Shown here: positions 26,170 through 34,513 of the stretch, piece by piece
Layout of the letters: the number at the start of each line of letters is the position of its first letter
Position numbering within the stretch: position 1 is the first letter of the stretch
Notes under the pieces: generated by a model
The model's database searches: none
The model's input: only the letters and a program-made list of their open reading frames with translations
What the model was told of the DNA's origin: nothing
Translations under genes and position numbers: made by a program
Assembly: GCF_000372465.1 (NCBI RefSeq)
Contig: NZ_AQUZ01000026.1
Location: 62,001 to 126,000 of the forward strand
Reading direction: 5' to 3'
From: Kribbella catacumbae DSM 19601
Lineage (GTDB): Bacteria; Actinomycetota; Actinomycetes; Propionibacteriales; Kribbellaceae
DNA length: 64,000 bases

Positions 26170-26600
26170 GGATCTAGGGTGAAATCCGCTGCCTGCGGTG
26201 GACCACGTTTCGCCTGGTCACAGGCAGTTTTCATGCTCAGCGGTTCACCCGCTCGTGGCCGAAATTCCCGCTCTAGACCGTAGCCTTAGCCGTGGATTCG
26301 AACTCAACTCCGGCGGTGCAGTCAAATGCGCTTCTTCGAAGCAGGAGCACGCAACCGGTTGAACGACGCTGACATACATCCCGGGCCGGCACTGACGAAG
26401 TCCGACCTGGGCCAGCACTCATAACGGACGTCGGCGCGGAAGTCGCTTTCGTGCTCGAATGACAAGCAAGGGCCCGGGGCGTCACGACAGAGTTGGGACA
26501 GCGATCCACGAGTATCAAATCGCACCCACCAGGATCCTCAGAGGGTGCGATTCGATACATGTCCTCTGTGGAGCCGGCTCGTGCGCGTTAACGGCTGACG
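26170..26600. other. 430 bp without recognisable gene
   Basis: Apart from the repeat copy at 26273-26285 I see no supported coding sequence. Short frames here lack starts with RBS and family motifs. Probably boundary sequence of the inserted element. Confidence 0.45.
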
Positions 26601-27143
26601 ATGCTTCCATTCACTTTCACCACGGCGCAGGCGCGCAGCGTTGGCCTGCCATCGCGAGATCTGGCCACGCTGGTCAGCGAAGGGGCAGCACTTGAACTTT
26701 CGCGCGGTGTCTACCGGCGGTCCGACGCCCCCGAGACTGCACACCTCGATCTGCTGGCCGTACACACACGAGCACCCCACGCAGTCGTCTGCGGCGAGTC
26801 CGCACTCGCACTTTACGATCTGATCGACGACATACCAGCCGCCGTACACATCGCCGTCCCACGTGGCACCCGCCGTCCGGCGATCTCCTACCCACCCATC
26901 TTCGTCGCGCAGTACGCGGCCAAGACCTTCGACCTCAACATCGTGCAGTACGAGGCGGCACCAGGCGAGTTCGTGCCGATCTACGACGCAGCCCGGCGCG
27001 TGGTCGACGCCATGCGCCACCGCAACCGCATCGGCCACACACTGGCCCTGGCGGCGCTCGGCCGCTATCTGCGGACCAGTGGGCCGGACGGGGTCGGGAA
27101 TCTCACCCCGCTAGGTCTACTCTCCGCCAACCATGGCCAGTAG
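26601..27143 (+). CDS. AbiEi-like type IV antitoxin domain protein, orphan
   Basis: Protein of 180 aa with the AbiEi-type N-terminal winged helix (FTTAQARSVGLPSRDLATLVSEGAALELSRGVYRR, about residues 5-40) and the following DLLAVHTRAPHAVVCGESALALYDL segment typical of these antitoxins. No nucleotidyltransferase-like AbiEii toxin follows; the next 230 bp are non-coding. The C-terminus after GRYLRTSG looks replaced (NLTPLGLLSANHGQ), so the gene may be truncated. Start ATG 26601. Confidence 0.65.
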   Translation: MLPFTFTTAQARSVGLPSRDLATLVSEGAALELSRGVYRRSDAPETAHLDLLAVHTRAPHAVVCGESALALYDLIDDIPAAVHIAVPRGTRRPAISYPPIFVAQYAAKTFDLNIVQYEAAPGEFVPIYDAARRVVDAMRHRNRIGHTLALAALGRYLRTSGPDGVGNLTPLGLLSANHGQ

Positions 27144-27374
27144 CAGCCGAAGTTCTCGACCCGACTTGGCTGGTTCAGTGAAGCACTAGTTCGTGGAGCT
27201 TGAATTGGTCCCGGATCAGCGCGGCGAGGTGATGGGCATCCGACGCGGTAGCCCGCGGCGTGGCTGCTTGTTTGGTCGCTGGCGTGCCTGCCGGCTGGGC
27301 ATGCTCAGTTCCTTCCTGGTTTGCGGTGTGGGGGTCGAGTACGCCGTAGCGGACGAGGTCGAGCGGAAGCGCCG
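27144..27374. other. intergenic, nothing recognised
   Basis: Between the AbiEi-like gene and the convergent small HTH-like gene. No supported frame or hairpin noted. Confidence 0.4.
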
Positions 27375-27668
27375 CTAGGTCCAGAATCGTCGCCAGACTG
27401 AGCGCTTCTGATCCGCGAGCGCATCGATGACTTCTTGTTGTGTCTGGGCAGTCTCGGTGGCACCGAGAGCGCGGCCGATGTCTTGCCATGAGGCGCCTGC
27501 CGCGCGGGCGCCGCGGATTGCTTCGCCGATTGCCTTGTCGACGGCGGTCGATGCTCGACAGCACTCGCGCAGGGTCTCCAGCGGTACTGGCTGCCGACGG
27601 TCGTGGAGTCGGAGCCGGAGTCGCTCGCCATGCCCCGAGAGGCGTAGGCGTGTTGCTCGTGTCAACAC
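27375..27668 (-). CDS. small HTH-like protein (merB-associated), first copy
   Basis: Protein of 97 aa: a short beta-like N-terminus (VLTRATRLRLSGHGERLRLRL), then a helical part ASTAVDKAIGEAIRGARAAGASWQDIGRALG that resembles the DNA-contact helix-turn-helix of small actinobacterial regulators. GTG 27668 has AGGAGG nine bases upstream. The gene follows a merB 3' fragment on the same strand by 28 bp. A second copy begins at 63885 near another merB pair. A regulatory role is inferred from shape and neighbours. Confidence 0.6.
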   Translation of the reverse strand: MLTRATRLRLSGHGERLRLRLHDRRQPVPLETLRECCRASTAVDKAIGEAIRGARAAGASWQDIGRALGATETAQTQQEVIDALADQKRSVWRRFWT

Positions 27669-27696
27669 GATGACCAACCTCCTTGGTGGGATTCCC

Positions 27697-27980
27697 TCAC
27701 GCTAGGCCCCGCTGGGCAGCCAACGGAACAGTCGTGAGAGCCAGGATCGGCCCGAACAAGCTGGCGCCGAGCTGTTCGGCTTCGGCCTGGTCGAGCAACT
27801 GGCCCGGAACCTGGGGGTGCGCCGCCATCCACGACATGGCGGCAGCGTGGTCGGCGAACAAGTTGCGGTAGTCGCAGCAGCAGTCGGCTGACGGGCCGTC
27901 GCCGGCGTCGGCGCCGATGAACACCACAGCTGCTGCGGGTTCCCAGTGGGGGTGGCCGCTGGTGGTGGTGACGGTGATCG
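27697..27980 (-). pseudogene. 3' fragment of an alkylmercury lyase gene
   Basis: The frame reads TVTTTSGHPHWEPAAAVVFIG then ADCCCDYRNLFADHAAAMSW and VPGQLLDQAEAEQLGASLFG. It aligns with the C-terminal third of the MerB at 61807-62793 (TVTSRNGRATWDPSTAVVFIG, ADCCCDYLNFFTDHAAAEAW). Upstream of about 27980 the similarity stops, and the part holding the catalytic Cys/Asp pair is missing. It may still be translated from GTG 27927 (76 aa) but cannot be an active lyase. Confidence 0.7.
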
Positions 27981-28093
27981 AGCAGCAACCTCGATCTCCT
28001 ATCGGTTGTGAGAACGAGTCCGCGTTCCTGTGGTGTCGGGTGAGGGGGCCGTATTCCGGTCCGGTTGGCCCCCTCGCGATCGGGGTGGATTGG

Positions 28094-29680
28094 CTAGCGC
28101 TGTAGGTGTGTTCCCTTGAACAGGCTGGTGGATTCGCTGGACGACCGTGCGGTGCCGCTGACCGCGGAGGTGGTCATCGCGAATGTCAGCGTGGCGTGGG
28201 CGGCAGCGTCGGCCATCTCTTCGAGGGCTTCCATGTTGAGGTTGCCTTCGAGGTCGTAGGCAGCGGCCAACTGCGCGTAGAGCGCGGCGTCGGCACCGTC
28301 GGCGACCGGGGTCATGCTGTCGCAGGCCTGGTGGTAGCACGGGTCGTAGGCCGCGCCGGCGACACCGCCGTAGACGGCGGCCTGGGCTGGGGTCTTGATG
28401 CCTTCGGCCCCGGTGAACAGCCCGCCGGCGGGGATGCCGACGCTGATGAATGCGTCGTAGTCCGAACGCCCGTCGAACGCCGTTGGCGCAGACGCCAGGC
28501 CCTCCGAAGCGAAGTGCTGGGTGAAGACCTGCTCGATGCGCGCCGACCCGGTTGGGCCTTTGATCCCGAATGCCGACCCGTCACCGTCGTAGACGAACCG
28601 TACGTAGTTCGGCGAACCGACCATGTCGAAGTTCAGGTAGAGAGCGATGTCCTTGCGCTCCCGCTGGGTCAACGAGTCGACGTAGAACTGCGACCCGATC
28701 AGCCCGGACTCCTCCGCTCCCCAGAACGTGAACCGCACACGGTTGGTCGGCTGCACATCGAGGGCTGCCATCTGCAACGCGATCTCGAGGACCGTCGCGG
28801 AGCCGGAGCCGTTGTCGTTGATGCCGGGCCCTTCCAGCACCGAGTCCAGGTGCGCGCCCGCTACCACTGTGCGGTCGGTGCGCCCCGAGGTGGTGTCGGC
28901 GATGATGTTCTCGGTGTCCTTCAGCTGGACCTCCGCCGACACCGCGAGCCGCGCGGTCACCGGCCCGGACTGCAGCAGCGTGTAGAACTCCTGACCGACC
29001 GCGAAGCTTGTCCCGACCGCCGGAATCGCAGCCTGGGGCGGGCCCAACGTTCCGGACAAGACGTCGGTACGTCCCGGCTGACCCTCATTGAAGATGATGA
29101 CGCCGACCGCGCCGGCGGCCGCGGCGTTGTCCACCTTCTCGCGGAAGGTGCAGGTGCCGCGCTGGATCAGTGCGATATTGCCCGCGGGGAAGCCGGCGAA
29201 GTCGGCGGCCTCGCAACCGCTGGTCGACGATGGCGTCGCCGCCGGCGGGATGGTGATGTCGACCGCGGTCACCGCCGCGGTGACGTCCCCGGCGCCGGAG
29301 TACTCCATGGTGAGGAAGTCCTCGCCCGGGGTGTAGGCCGGCTGGTCGGGGCTGGTGATGTCCAGGACCGGATCCGCGGTCTCGATGAACAGCTCGTAGG
29401 CGAACGTCTGACGCCTGACCAGGTACCCGGCGTCGGCGAGAGCGTCGGCGACGTAGTCGGCCGACGCGTCGTAGCCGGGGGTGCCGCTGGCGCGGGTGTC
29501 CCCGTTGGCGTCGGCGATGTCCTGGAAGACCTGGGCGTGTTTGAGGGCACCTTCGGCGCTGACAGCGTTCCGCAGCCCCGAGGTGTCGGTGGGCACCGCG
29601 GCGCTAGCGGCTCCGCCGACGGTGGCCAATGCGGTGGCGACCGCCACCGCGAGCGTGGTGATTCGATGAGATTTGCGCAT
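28094..29680 (-). CDS. secreted M28-family aminopeptidase with PA domain
   Basis: Zn-dependent exopeptidase of 528 aa. A signal peptide (MRKSHRITTLAVAVATALATVGGAASA) is followed by a PA insert domain (about residues 130-270, GNIALIQRGTCTFREKVDNAAAAGAVGVIIFN). The M28 catalytic domain follows, with metal ligands in GAHLDSV (His, Asp), the bridging Asp of GINDNGSGS, Glu in WGAEESGL, Asp in NFDMVGSPN and His in CYHQACD. ATG 29680 has GGGGAG upstream. Likely secreted leucine/lysine aminopeptidase. Confidence 0.9.
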   Translation of the reverse strand: MRKSHRITTLAVAVATALATVGGAASAAVPTDTSGLRNAVSAEGALKHAQVFQDIADANGDTRASGTPGYDASADYVADALADAGYLVRRQTFAYELFIETADPVLDITSPDQPAYTPGEDFLTMEYSGAGDVTAAVTAVDITIPPAATPSSTSGCEAADFAGFPAGNIALIQRGTCTFREKVDNAAAAGAVGVIIFNEGQPGRTDVLSGTLGPPQAAIPAVGTSFAVGQEFYTLLQSGPVTARLAVSAEVQLKDTENIIADTTSGRTDRTVVAGAHLDSVLEGPGINDNGSGSATVLEIALQMAALDVQPTNRVRFTFWGAEESGLIGSQFYVDSLTQRERKDIALYLNFDMVGSPNYVRFVYDGDGSAFGIKGPTGSARIEQVFTQHFASEGLASAPTAFDGRSDYDAFISVGIPAGGLFTGAEGIKTPAQAAVYGGVAGAAYDPCYHQACDSMTPVADGADAALYAQLAAAYDLEGNLNMEALEEMADAAAHATLTFAMTTSAVSGTARSSSESTSLFKGTHLQR

Positions 29681-29939
29681 CTTCAGAACTCCCCTCCCGC
29701 AACACGGTTCGGCCCCCCACAGCCGCGACCAGGTCACCTCGTGGATGACTGCGCATCAACGGATGACCGATGCAATCACCGTAGTGCCGCCCCTCGCTGG
29801 CGCATAGACCACTGAGCAGGGTGGTATTAAACGATCGGCAGATCCGGCACCGCGACACCGCTAGCGATGCACGCCGCGCATCGCCGCAATTACGCTAGGT
29901 GTGCGGCTTGTTAGATCGCCGATCATTGGTGGAGGCGAC

Positions 29940-30182
29940 ATGGCAGCCTGCTCGAGAAGGGAGGCGGCCATGAGCCCGATGCTTGCCGGGCTCGTCGCGC
30001 AGCACATTGCAGGGCTCCCGATCGAGGAACTCCTTCTCGCCGGTGTCGCAGCTGCCCTACCGATGTTGGCGCTGCTGGCCTGGCAGATGAAGGAGCTGAT
30101 CAGCAGAATTCGCCGGGCTATCCGTCGCTGGGGCGGGAGGTTCCAGGACCAGCCCCGATCCGATGCGGCACCGCCGCACTGA
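29940..30182 (+). CDS. small membrane protein of unknown function
   Basis: Eighty residues with one predicted membrane helix (EELLLAGVAAALPMLALLAWQM, about residues 28-49) and a basic tail (ISRIRRAIRRWGGRF). ATG 29940 has GGAGG four bases upstream, the main support for it being real. No family recognised. Confidence 0.45.
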   Translation: MAACSRREAAMSPMLAGLVAQHIAGLPIEELLLAGVAAALPMLALLAWQMKELISRIRRAIRRWGGRFQDQPRSDAAPPH

Positions 30183-30271
30183 GCGCCGCGATACCCCAGC
30201 AAGCCACGGTCAATAGCCGCGAGTGGAACCCACTCCGTGGTTCCTGTCGGGGGTCATTCTTGGTCGTGCGC

Positions 30272-30526
30272 TTATCCCTCGTCGCTCGTTGTCTTCGACG
30301 AGTTCGCCTCCCATGCCTCTCGGCCTTCGTGGAATCGCGAAGACGGCGATGACGAACCGGCGGCCGGGTCGAGCCAGGCTGCGCCGGTAAGGCTGAAGAG
30401 GGCTAGGCCGGCCAGAGTGGAGATGGACAGCAACACGCAGATCTTGGTCTCGGCGGCATCGGCCAGGATCAGCTTCTCGCCGCCGAGTTGTTCGCCGACG
30501 CGGCGCTTTGCCCGGGCCAGTGACAC
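30272..30526 (-). pseudogene. C-terminal fragment of a cation-efflux (CDF-like) transporter
   Basis: Read on the minus strand, the frame gives LARAKRRVGEQLGG, LILADAAETKICVLLSIST and LTGAAWLDPAAG. It then switches to FVIAVFAI, back to EGREAWE and again to GELVEDNE. This is the C-terminal part of the small actinobacterial 'cation transporter' proteins, with at least two frameshifts and no N-terminal half. A matching N-terminal fragment of the same family lies at 46918-47259. Confidence 0.6.
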
Positions 30527-30770
30527 CTGCGGCAGCAAAGTGCGGAGGCGGTAAGTCAGCTGCCCGCCGCGCTGGCAGCGCCGAGCTGAGCAGTCGGGTG
30601 CAGATGGGGTTGATGTCCGTAAGTCGGGTCGGCGTGGCTGCGGACTGCTGCGGCGCTGACACTGCATCGTGGATACCTTGACCCGGCAAGGGGTATGCCG
30701 CCGGTGTTGGGGATGTCCTTGATCGCTGCGTGTTCCGTGCTCCGAATTCAAGAAGCCGTACTCTTTGAGC

Positions 30771-31229
30771 GTGATCTACGTCCGGCGAGCTCCAGCGCGG
30801 CAGTCCCTCGCGCGGCTCGTTGGTGCGCTTCTCACAGCGGCGGTGGTGGTGCTGGGCCCGCATTGCGCGGAAGCCCAAGCAGTTTCTCTTGCGTCCCCTC
30901 GGGCTGGAAACTCTATGGCGAGCATCCAGCCGAGTGGCGAGCAGGCGGACGTGGTGACGTCGGCCAAACAGGTGGCTGCACCCGAATGGGTGACCATTTC
31001 CGTCAGCAACGTGCCAGTCGGCGATCACGACGACGACAGCGACCATGGCCTGTTGCTCGTCTGCGTTTCGTTCGTGATCGCCACTGTCCTCACGACCGTG
31101 GCTGTTTTGCGGGTGCGGTTCGTGCGGATACCCCGCTCAGCGACAGAGCCGCGCCCAGTTTTGGCCGCGCCACTGCCGAGTCATCTGCCTGGACTGGATC
31201 CAGGTCTCCTCAGCGTCTCCCGCATATAG
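30771..31229 (+). CDS. exported small protein, DUF6153-like
   Basis: About 152 aa: basic start then a signal-like helix (LARLVGALLTAAVVVLGPHCAEA), an acidic/His linker (PVGDHDDDSDHG), a membrane helix (LLLVCVSFVIATVLTTVAVL) and a tail ending LLSVSRI. The plan is that of the proteins at 33179 and 51980, which end LCVLRT and LCLLRT. GTG 30771 is chosen because a -10-like TACTCT (30759-30764) ends 6 bp before it; TTG 30765 is an alternative. Function unknown. Confidence 0.5.
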   Translation: MIYVRRAPARQSLARLVGALLTAAVVVLGPHCAEAQAVSLASPRAGNSMASIQPSGEQADVVTSAKQVAAPEWVTISVSNVPVGDHDDDSDHGLLLVCVSFVIATVLTTVAVLRVRFVRIPRSATEPRPVLAAPLPSHLPGLDPGLLSVSRI

Positions 31230-31349
31230 GGCCTACGCGGCTCTCACGCCAGGATCTACGCCTGCTGTGAGGGCTTCGACGAGTTCAAGCTCGCCCTATC
31301 CCTGCTCGACTCCGGAGAGCGCCATGCATTCCACGCTTCTTGCTGCGCG

Positions 31350-31655
31350 GTGATGGCCTTGGCCATCAGCGTTCACATTCTGAAGATCAACGTATACCAC
31401 GAGGAACTCACCACCCGAGTTGACGCCGCGCTTCGCGACGTCCCGGGCGTTCTGAGCAGCCGCACCGGCTCCGAGGGACGGACGGTGGTAGAGATCGACC
31501 TGACCTACACCACCGTGTCTGAGGTTGTCGCCGCCCTCACGGCGGCTGGTTACCCCGCCACACCTCTTACTGACAACGCCCCACTAAGCACGCCGTTCAG
31601 CGCACACACCCCAAGGCATTGCGCTGAACGGCGATCACCCCGGAAGGCATCATGA
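31350..31655 (+). CDS. HMA-like domain protein lacking the CxxC metal site
   Basis: Up to 101 aa. Residues about 9-70 read ILKINVYHEELTTRVDAALRDVPGV...VVEIDLTYTTVSEVVAALTAAGYPATPL, an HMA (heavy-metal-associated ferredoxin-like) fold pattern. However the usual MxCxxC is replaced by VYHEELT. No clear RBS, and the C-terminus beyond residue 75 looks like read-through. It overlaps the next gene's start by 4 bp. Either a degenerate metallochaperone or a non-metal HMA-like domain. Confidence 0.4.
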   Translation: MMALAISVHILKINVYHEELTTRVDAALRDVPGVLSSRTGSEGRTVVEIDLTYTTVSEVVAALTAAGYPATPLTDNAPLSTPFSAHTPRHCAERRSPRKAS

Positions 31656-32371
31656 GCAAATCCAAAAGCAGCCGCGACCGGCGGCAACTCATTGAGCAGA
31701 TGCAGCGCAGCCAGGCACAGGCCGACCGTCGCCGGACCATCATGGTCGTGGTGGCCTCCGTGGTCGTCGGACTGGCGATCATCGCGTATCCGGCGATCCG
31801 CATCATCCAGGAGAGCCGGGCAAAAGACGCCTCGGCCGCTGACCTTGGCGTCGCGGCGCAGGCGGCATCCTGCGATCCGGTGATCGAGGACAAGACGGCA
31901 GGCAACCTCGATCACAAACCCGACGGTACGCCGCTGAAGTTTGCTGTGTCGCCACCGTCGTCAGGCCCGCACTACCAGGTCCCGGCACCGTTCCAGAGAA
32001 AGTTCTACACCGCTGAGGACCGGCCGAATATGGGGAACCTCGTACACAACCTGGAGCACGGCTACACCATCTTGTGGTACCGCGAATCGGTGGCCGGCGA
32101 CAAGGCGAAGATCGACACGATCGAGCGGATCGCCAAGACCTACAGCGCGTCCGATCTGACCGGAAAGTTCGTCGCCGCGCCCTACAAGGCTGACGACGGC
32201 GGACCGGCCTGGCCAGAAGGGAAGAACTTCGCGCTGTCGCATTGGGGTGGTGGGGAACCAGCCACCCAGAAGGGTTATCGGCAGTTCTGCGGCGATATCA
32301 GCGGTGCGGCGGTCAAGGACTTCACTGACCGGTATCCCGCCAGCGACTCTCCCGAACCGAACGCCGGATGA
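31652..32371 (+). CDS. DUF3105 membrane-anchored protein
   Basis: Protein of 239 aa: coiled cytosolic N-terminus (SRDRRQLIEQMQRSQAQADRRR), one membrane helix (TIMVVVASVVVGLAIIAYPAI, about residues 29-49), then the extracytoplasmic DUF3105 domain. The domain's conserved PPSSGPHY, LVHNLEHGYTILWY and LSHWGGGE segments carry His residues well placed for metal binding. ATG 31652 with GGAAGG. First well-supported gene of a plus-strand run of envelope metal/thiol genes. Molecular role of DUF3105 is not established. Confidence 0.85.
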   Translation: MSKSKSSRDRRQLIEQMQRSQAQADRRRTIMVVVASVVVGLAIIAYPAIRIIQESRAKDASAADLGVAAQAASCDPVIEDKTAGNLDHKPDGTPLKFAVSPPSSGPHYQVPAPFQRKFYTAEDRPNMGNLVHNLEHGYTILWYRESVAGDKAKIDTIERIAKTYSASDLTGKFVAAPYKADDGGPAWPEGKNFALSHWGGGEPATQKGYRQFCGDISGAAVKDFTDRYPASDSPEPNAG

Positions 32372-32417
32372 GGATCGACGCGTGCTTCGGTTGATCTCAC
32401 ATGAAAACCCCTGGTCA

Positions 32418-32909
32418 ATGCATACCTTCACCTTGAGGTGCGCCCTTGCCGCGGTCGCGCTGTTGGCGCTGAACGCGTGTGGCGGCCCGAACGACGTTGC
32501 AACCGAACGTCCGAAGAGCCCGGCAGCGGCATCGACGAACGGTCCTGCCACCACGCCGGCGGCCACCGCCCCGCCCCGTGCAGCCACCGGCCCTGGCAGA
32601 ACGAAGGCCGCTCCGACGCACAAGGCCGATGATCTGACCGAGGTAGGGCTCTGGGTACGCATTGCAGGCGGCACTGTTGAGCCCAACGCGCTGCCTGTGT
32701 ACGCAACCGTCGGGCAGCAAGTCAGGCTCGAGGGCATCAGTGACGCGAACGAGTCCTTACATCTCCACGGCTACGACAAGACCGTCGAGATGAAGCCAGG
32801 CATCCCAGCCGACCTCGTTTTCACCGCTGATACGAAAGGCACGTTCGAGATCGAGACCCACACCAATCGCAAGCTGGTCGCCAAACTTGTGGTGACCGAT
32901 GCGCACTGA
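32418..32909 (+). CDS. cupredoxin-like lipoprotein 1
   Basis: Lipoprotein of 163 aa with lipobox LLALNAC (Cys21), an Ala/Pro/Thr-rich linker and a C-terminal beta domain (about residues 80-163) containing ESLHLHGYDKTVEMKPG and GTFEIETH. The domain is paralogous to the one at 34514-35008. It resembles cupredoxin-type domains but shows only an HLH pair, not the classical Cys-Met-His-His set. ATG 32418 is chosen for the signal peptide; GTG 32380 is possible. Likely surface metal-binding or sensor protein. Confidence 0.75.
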   Translation: MHTFTLRCALAAVALLALNACGGPNDVATERPKSPAAASTNGPATTPAATAPPRAATGPGRTKAAPTHKADDLTEVGLWVRIAGGTVEPNALPVYATVGQQVRLEGISDANESLHLHGYDKTVEMKPGIPADLVFTADTKGTFEIETHTNRKLVAKLVVTDAH

Positions 32910-33120
32910 CAGGCCCGTGCCTCCTCCGAAGCCGCCGCGTGATACCTCGGGCGACGGCTGGCGGGTCATGTCTTACTTGATCGGCGGGATTCTCGTCTAC
33001 GGCGGTCTCGGATTCGGACTCGATCGCTTGCTCGGCAGCGAATTCCTGCTGCCGACGGGCATCATCCTGGGCGCCGGGCTCACCATCCTGATGCTGATCT
33101 TCCGGTACGGACGGACATGA
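32899..33120 (+). CDS. AtpI-like small membrane protein
   Basis: Protein of 73 aa: proline-rich start (RTDRPVPPPKPPRDTSGDGWRV) and two membrane helices (SYLIGGILVYGGLGFGLDRLL; LLPTGIILGAGLTILMLIF), the AtpI/AtpZ pattern normally found at the head of F-ATP-synthase operons. Here it overlaps the lipoprotein gene by 11 bp and no ATP synthase genes are near. Its role in the metal module is unknown. Confidence 0.7.
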   Translation: MRTDRPVPPPKPPRDTSGDGWRVMSYLIGGILVYGGLGFGLDRLLGSEFLLPTGIILGAGLTILMLIFRYGRT

Positions 33121-33178
33121 TGCCGGCGTCCGGAAGACCCGACCGAGCAGGATGTGACGGCCCGCTATCCTGTTGCTG

Positions 33179-33652
33179 ATGAACACGTCACGGCGGATCG
33201 GCCGGTCGAGGCTTGCGCGCTGGACCGGCCGGTCGAGGCTAATTCGCTCCCTGGTGATCCTGGGCGCTCTCCTTGGCGTGTTCGCGCTCCACAGCTTGAG
33301 CGCTGATCATGACCCGCTGCCGGCTCCCGCGTCCGTGGTCTCGTCGGCGTCGTTGACGCAGGCGTTCCCCCTGTACGTCGATCCGCACAAGGTGATCGAG
33401 AGACTGGAACAGGCCACGATGCTGGCACCGAGCGTGCTGGCACCGGGCACCACGGACCATCGCCACCAGTTGTTGCCCTGCCTGGCGTTCCTGTCCGGTT
33501 CTCTGCTGCTGCTGTTGTCGGCTTGGGCTGGCCTCCGCCGCCAACGTTTCGGCGATCAGCCACAGACCACCGCTCGGCCAACCAGCCGTCGATTGCATCG
33601 ATCGGCAATGGCTGCTCCTCAGCTGGCACAGCTGTGCGTGCTGCGAACGTGA
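33179..33652 (+). CDS. DUF6153-like small membrane protein
   Basis: Protein of 157 aa with a basic N-terminus, signal/membrane helix (RSLVILGALLGVFALHSLSA), an extracytoplasmic segment, a second helix (LLPCLAFLSGSLLLLLSAWAGL) and the terminal LAQLCVLRT. ATG 33179 preceded by a -10-like TATCCT seven bases upstream and no RBS, so possibly leaderless. Similar genes at 30771 and 51980. Found repeatedly beside copper genes in actinobacteria; function unknown. Confidence 0.65.
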   Translation: MNTSRRIGRSRLARWTGRSRLIRSLVILGALLGVFALHSLSADHDPLPAPASVVSSASLTQAFPLYVDPHKVIERLEQATMLAPSVLAPGTTDHRHQLLPCLAFLSGSLLLLLSAWAGLRRQRFGDQPQTTARPTSRRLHRSAMAAPQLAQLCVLRT

Positions 33653-33738
33653 TCAGCGCCTGACGCTCCAGTTCTCGCCGCTCCGGCTGTGCCGGTCGCG
33701 GTGTCGCATCGGCTGAGGCTTCGAGAGGGACTGTCCTC

Positions 33739-34404
33739 ATGATCCGCGCTGATGGCCGCATGCCACTGTCCAAGGCCACCCACGCGGTGACCGTGGCAGC
33801 CGTACTGCTGCTGTCTGGCTGTACCGGCGAGGCCGCAACACCGGCGCCGTCTCCAGTACCGGCGACGGCGAGGTCAGCCAGCCCGGCTATCCCGCAGCCA
33901 TCGGTCTCGCCTAGCGCTCCGCCGGGAGCGCACACTGCCCGCGACATCGCGTTCGTCACCCAGTTGCTGCAGCACCATCAGCAGATGGTGATGCTCGTGG
34001 AATTGGCCTCTAGGCGTTCAGGCAGCGCCGAGATACGCCAGCAGGCGGCGGCGATTCTCAGCGGGCGCAAGGAGCAGTCGCTGGCGATGGCGAAGTGGTT
34101 GCGCGGCTGGGACCAACCGGTGCCCGGTCGGGCGCAGTGGGATGAAGGCGACCCGCACAACCGGCCAGGAATGATTCCGGCACCGCAGCTGGCGAATCTG
34201 GCCGAGGTGAGCGCGACCCTGTTCGACCGCCAGTGGCTGTCGACGGTGATCACGCACCACCGAGGCGTCCTCGCTCTCGCAAGCGACGAACAGAGAACTG
34301 GCCGCAACCCGTCGGTGAAGGCGCTAGCCGCGACAGTGAGCACCACGCATGCGCGTGAACTCACAACGCTGAAGTTGGCTTTGGCGAAGCTGACCGGGTC
34401 CTGA
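33739..34404 (+). CDS. DUF305 lipoprotein
   Basis: Lipoprotein of 221 aa (lipobox LLLSGC, about residue 28) with a Pro/Ser-rich linker and a DUF305 four-helix domain. The two conserved His pairs are visible in FVTQLLQHHQQMVMLV and WLSTVITHHRGVLALA. DUF305 proteins often accompany copper-handling genes and the HHxxM motifs could bind copper. ATG 33739 with GAGGG upstream. Confidence 0.85.
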   Translation: MIRADGRMPLSKATHAVTVAAVLLLSGCTGEAATPAPSPVPATARSASPAIPQPSVSPSAPPGAHTARDIAFVTQLLQHHQQMVMLVELASRRSGSAEIRQQAAAILSGRKEQSLAMAKWLRGWDQPVPGRAQWDEGDPHNRPGMIPAPQLANLAEVSATLFDRQWLSTVITHHRGVLALASDEQRTGRNPSVKALAATVSTTHARELTTLKLALAKLTGS

Positions 34405-34513
34405 CCCAGCCGTCCTTCAGAAATGTCGTCCTCCGCGATGGTGCGTGGAGCATCACCGCTTGGTGTAGCCCCGCATCCTGCTACCAGTTTGTGAATGTCC
34501 GAAGGGAAAGTCC

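Larger units (their letters stand above)
26053..26285. repeat. 13-bp direct repeats flanking the tRNA remnant
   Basis: CTAGACCGTAGCC occurs at 26053-26065 and 26273-26285, and its last 10 bases (GACCGTAGCC) also at 26044-26053. The repeats flank the tRNA fragment and hairpin. They could be recombinase arm sites or a small deletion/insertion trace. Confidence 0.5.

Noticed and set aside
26132..26210. A complete tRNA gene
   Set aside because: Only the 3' half is present; no anticodon loop or D arm can be folded from the bases to the right.
26281..26330. GTGGATTCGAACTC, like a tRNA T-loop on the minus strand
   Set aside because: The flanking bases do not pair into a T stem and no acceptor or D arm is present, so not a tRNA.
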